This document shows, one piece after another, positions 62,442-64,000 of a stretch of 64,000 nt of DNA. A program made the position numbers and the translations under genes. Below the pieces are notes generated by a model. It ran no database searches, was not told the DNA's origin, and saw only the letters and a list, made by a program, of their open reading frames with translations. The stretch comes from Actinoallomurus bryophytorum (GTDB lineage: Bacteria > Actinomycetota > Actinomycetes > Streptosporangiales > Streptosporangiaceae), in the NCBI RefSeq assembly GCF_006716425.1, contig NZ_VFOZ01000001.1, positions 2,542,001 through 2,606,000 on the forward strand, written 5' to 3'. Positions within the stretch are counted from its first letter, which is position 1; every line of letters starts with the position of its first letter.

Positions 62442-63380
62442 TCACCGGGCCGCGACGGCCCTCGGCCTGACGGCGTCGTGCTCGGGGCCGCCGCGCGCCG
62501 TGATGACGTCGCGGGCCGCCTCGTCGAAGGCGCGGACTCTGCTCGTCTCGGCGGAGGTTCGCCAGATGAGACCCCATTCGAGGGGTGGGGCGCCGCGGAA
62601 CGGGACGTAGGTGACGTCCGGCCGCGTGTAGTACCGGGTCGCGTGGGCGCCGACGGGATAGATGCCTCGCCCCGCACCGATGAGGGTGAGCATCTCCTGG
62701 AACGTCGCGGTCGGCTGCCCGCGTTCGATGGGTCGGCCACCGGGCGTCCGCTCGGGTACCCGCGCGGCCTCCCAGTAGTCCAGGTCCGAACACGGGGCGC
62801 GCAGGACCTCGTCGCGGGCCAGGTCCTCGAGTGACACCGACTCCCGGCGCGCGAAGGGATGCCGGGAGGAGACGGCGAGTACGCGGGGTTCGCTCAGGAG
62901 CACGGAACCGGTGGTGAGGTCGGCCTCCTCGATCGGGAAGGTGGCGAGCAGGACGTCGATCTCGCCGGCGCGGAGCGCGACGAGGCAGTCGCCGACCTGG
63001 ACCTCGCGGATCTCGACCGCACAACGGGGATGACGCACGCGGAAGCCGTCCGCGACCAGCAGGATGAGCCGGCCCGCCGCCGCGTTGACGAAGCCGACGC
63101 GCAGGACACCGTCGACGCCACGGCCCGCGGCGATCGCTCGCTCCAGTCCCTCCTGAATCCCCTGGTACGCCGGTCGCAGGTCCTCGTGAAGGCGGCGTCC
63201 CAGCGGGGTCAGCGCCACCCGGCGGCTGGTCCGCTCGAACAGCGGAGCGCCGACCCTGCGCTCCAGCGTCTTGATCGCCTGACTGATCCGGGCCGTCGAC
63301 ACGTGGAGGCGTTCGGCGGTACGGCCGAAGTGCAGCTCGTCGGCGAGCGTCAGAAACGCCTCGATCTCCCGCTGTTCCAT
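62442..63380 (-). CDS. LysR family transcriptional regulator
   Basis: A 312-residue LysR regulator. The N-terminal winged HTH (about 1-60) reads REIEAFLTLADELHFGRTAERLHVSTARISQAIKTLERRVGAPLFERTSRRVALTPLG; the effector domain has LRVGFVNAAAGRLI, VEIREVQVGDCLVALRAGEIDVLLATFPI and LAVSSRHPFA. In this subgroup it often controls a divergent gene; here an NTF2-like gene starts 110 bases away. ATG 63380 follows GAGGAG. An expected T-N11-A box in 63381-63489 was not pinned down. Confidence 0.92.
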   Translation of the reverse strand: MEQREIEAFLTLADELHFGRTAERLHVSTARISQAIKTLERRVGAPLFERTSRRVALTPLGRRLHEDLRPAYQGIQEGLERAIAAGRGVDGVLRVGFVNAAAGRLILLVADGFRVRHPRCAVEIREVQVGDCLVALRAGEIDVLLATFPIEEADLTTGSVLLSEPRVLAVSSRHPFARRESVSLEDLARDEVLRAPCSDLDYWEAARVPERTPGGRPIERGQPTATFQEMLTLIGAGRGIYPVGAHATRYYTRPDVTYVPFRGAPPLEWGLIWRTSAETSRVRAFDEAARDVITARGGPEHDAVRPRAVAAR

Positions 63381-63489
63381 CCGTGACTCCTCGTTAATCC
63401 TCGCTAAAGGAGCGTTGCGGCACCCGCCGTTGTTCCGAGCACGCCACGGCCTGATCGTGAAGACATCGAAGGATTCCGAAGGAGAGAAC

Positions 63490-63972
63490 ATGTACGTCAC
63501 CACGCATCAGGCGCTGTCGGCCGAGGACGGGCTCAGGGACCGTACGGAGGTGATCGACGCGCTGTACCGGTTCGGCCTCGGGCAGGATCTGCACGACCGG
63601 GAACTGTTCGCCTCGGCGTTCTCCGCCGACGCCGAACTCGACTTCCGCCCGGCGGCGGTCAAGGCCGGGATCGAGAGCGACCTCATGACCGGGCGCGACA
63701 CGATCGTAAACGTGATCTTCGGTCTGTTCGCGGACCGCGTCGACACCACCCACGTGGTCACCAACCCCCGCGTACGGGTGGACGGCGACACCGCCCGGCT
63801 CACCGCGATCGTCGAGGCCCAGCACCTGCTCAAGGCCGACCACACGAAGTACGCCCTGCTCAAGAACCTCTACGACACCGACCTCGTACGCGACGGCGCG
63901 CGGTGGACGATCCGGCGGATCCGCATCGACAACGTCTGGTACACCGGTGAGCCCAAGGCCATCTTCGGCTGA
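63490..63972 (+). CDS. NTF2-like (SnoaL-4 type) protein
   Basis: A 160-residue SnoaL-like protein: DRTEVIDALYRFGLGQDLHDRELFASAFSADAELDFRPAAV, DTIVNVIFGLFADRVDTTHVVTNPRVRVDGDTARLTAIVEAQHL, and the YALLKNLYDTDLVRDGARWTIRRIRIDNVWYTGEP end. The fold hosts dehydratases, isomerases and polyketide-like cyclases. AAGGAG lies seven bases before ATG 63490. It is the likely target of the divergent LysR regulator. The window ends 28 bases after its stop. Confidence 0.86.
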   Translation: MYVTTHQALSAEDGLRDRTEVIDALYRFGLGQDLHDRELFASAFSADAELDFRPAAVKAGIESDLMTGRDTIVNVIFGLFADRVDTTHVVTNPRVRVDGDTARLTAIVEAQHLLKADHTKYALLKNLYDTDLVRDGARWTIRRIRIDNVWYTGEPKAIFG

Positions 63973-64000
63973 GCCGGCGTGCCGTCGCGCGTCTGAGAGC

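Overview
The window is very GC-rich, with GTG and TTG starts, short intergenic gaps and many ATGA/GTGA stop-start overlaps. Lsr2, a chaplin, SigE-type and ECF sigma factors, a type III pantothenate kinase and an actinobacterial stand-alone ArgA all point to an actinomycete. The gene content would fit a Streptosporangiales/Thermomonosporaceae-type organism, but the sequence alone does not prove the genus. No rRNA, tRNA, CRISPR array, prophage or insertion sequence was recognised.

The backbone is a conserved actinobacterial housekeeping locus that I recognise from mycobacteria and Streptomyces, here stretched by insertions: lsr2 (left edge), then lysS-coaX-nadC-nadB, panD-panC-DUF2520, then DUF3180-folK-folB-NTF2-folP, an MprF-like gene, folE-ftsH-hpt-tilS-zincin-dacB on the minus strand, ending at divergent ppa (53 kb). 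These genes make lysyl-tRNA, CoA precursors, NAD and tetrahydrofolate, and handle membrane-protein quality control, purine salvage, tRNA modification and peptidoglycan trimming.

Between lsr2 and lysS (0.2-14 kb) lie a 47-aa membrane protein, a PHP(EndoQ-like)-UvrD helicase fusion, a coupled argA-smallORF-RDD-RDD operon, a LuxR-type HTH protein, a LacI regulator, an MsiK-type sugar ABC ATPase divergent from an IclR-P450 pair, a DinB protein, a sigma factor with a coupled membrane protein, and peptide deformylase. Between DUF2520 and folK (23.7-40 kb) lie a MacB/FtsX-type ABC exporter, a chaplin behind a two-component system, a MidA-type methyltransferase, a second P450, two PH-domain membrane proteins, an orphan NuoD, a second two-component system, a serine beta-lactamase-like hydrolase and an MmcQ-like protein.

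To the right of ppa are an NlpC/P60 endopeptidase, a sigma/zinc-finger/TM/BACON-like fusion, a saccharopine-dehydrogenase-like enzyme, a NERD protein, pyrD, a class IV aminotransferase, a YCII protein, a secreted protein, an ACT-domain protein, a LysR regulator and an NTF2-like protein.

Three gene-free gaps hold decayed coding sequence: 35.8-36.5 kb (AfsR/NB-ARC-like and histidine-kinase-tail remnants), 39.0-39.96 kb (an antisense fragment of nuoD) and 43.0-43.76 kb (a rearranged secreted-protein gene). The most noteworthy items are the orphan NuoD with its decayed second copy and nearby MidA methyltransferase, the one-protein sigma/anti-sigma/BACON sensor, and the EndoQ-helicase fusion.
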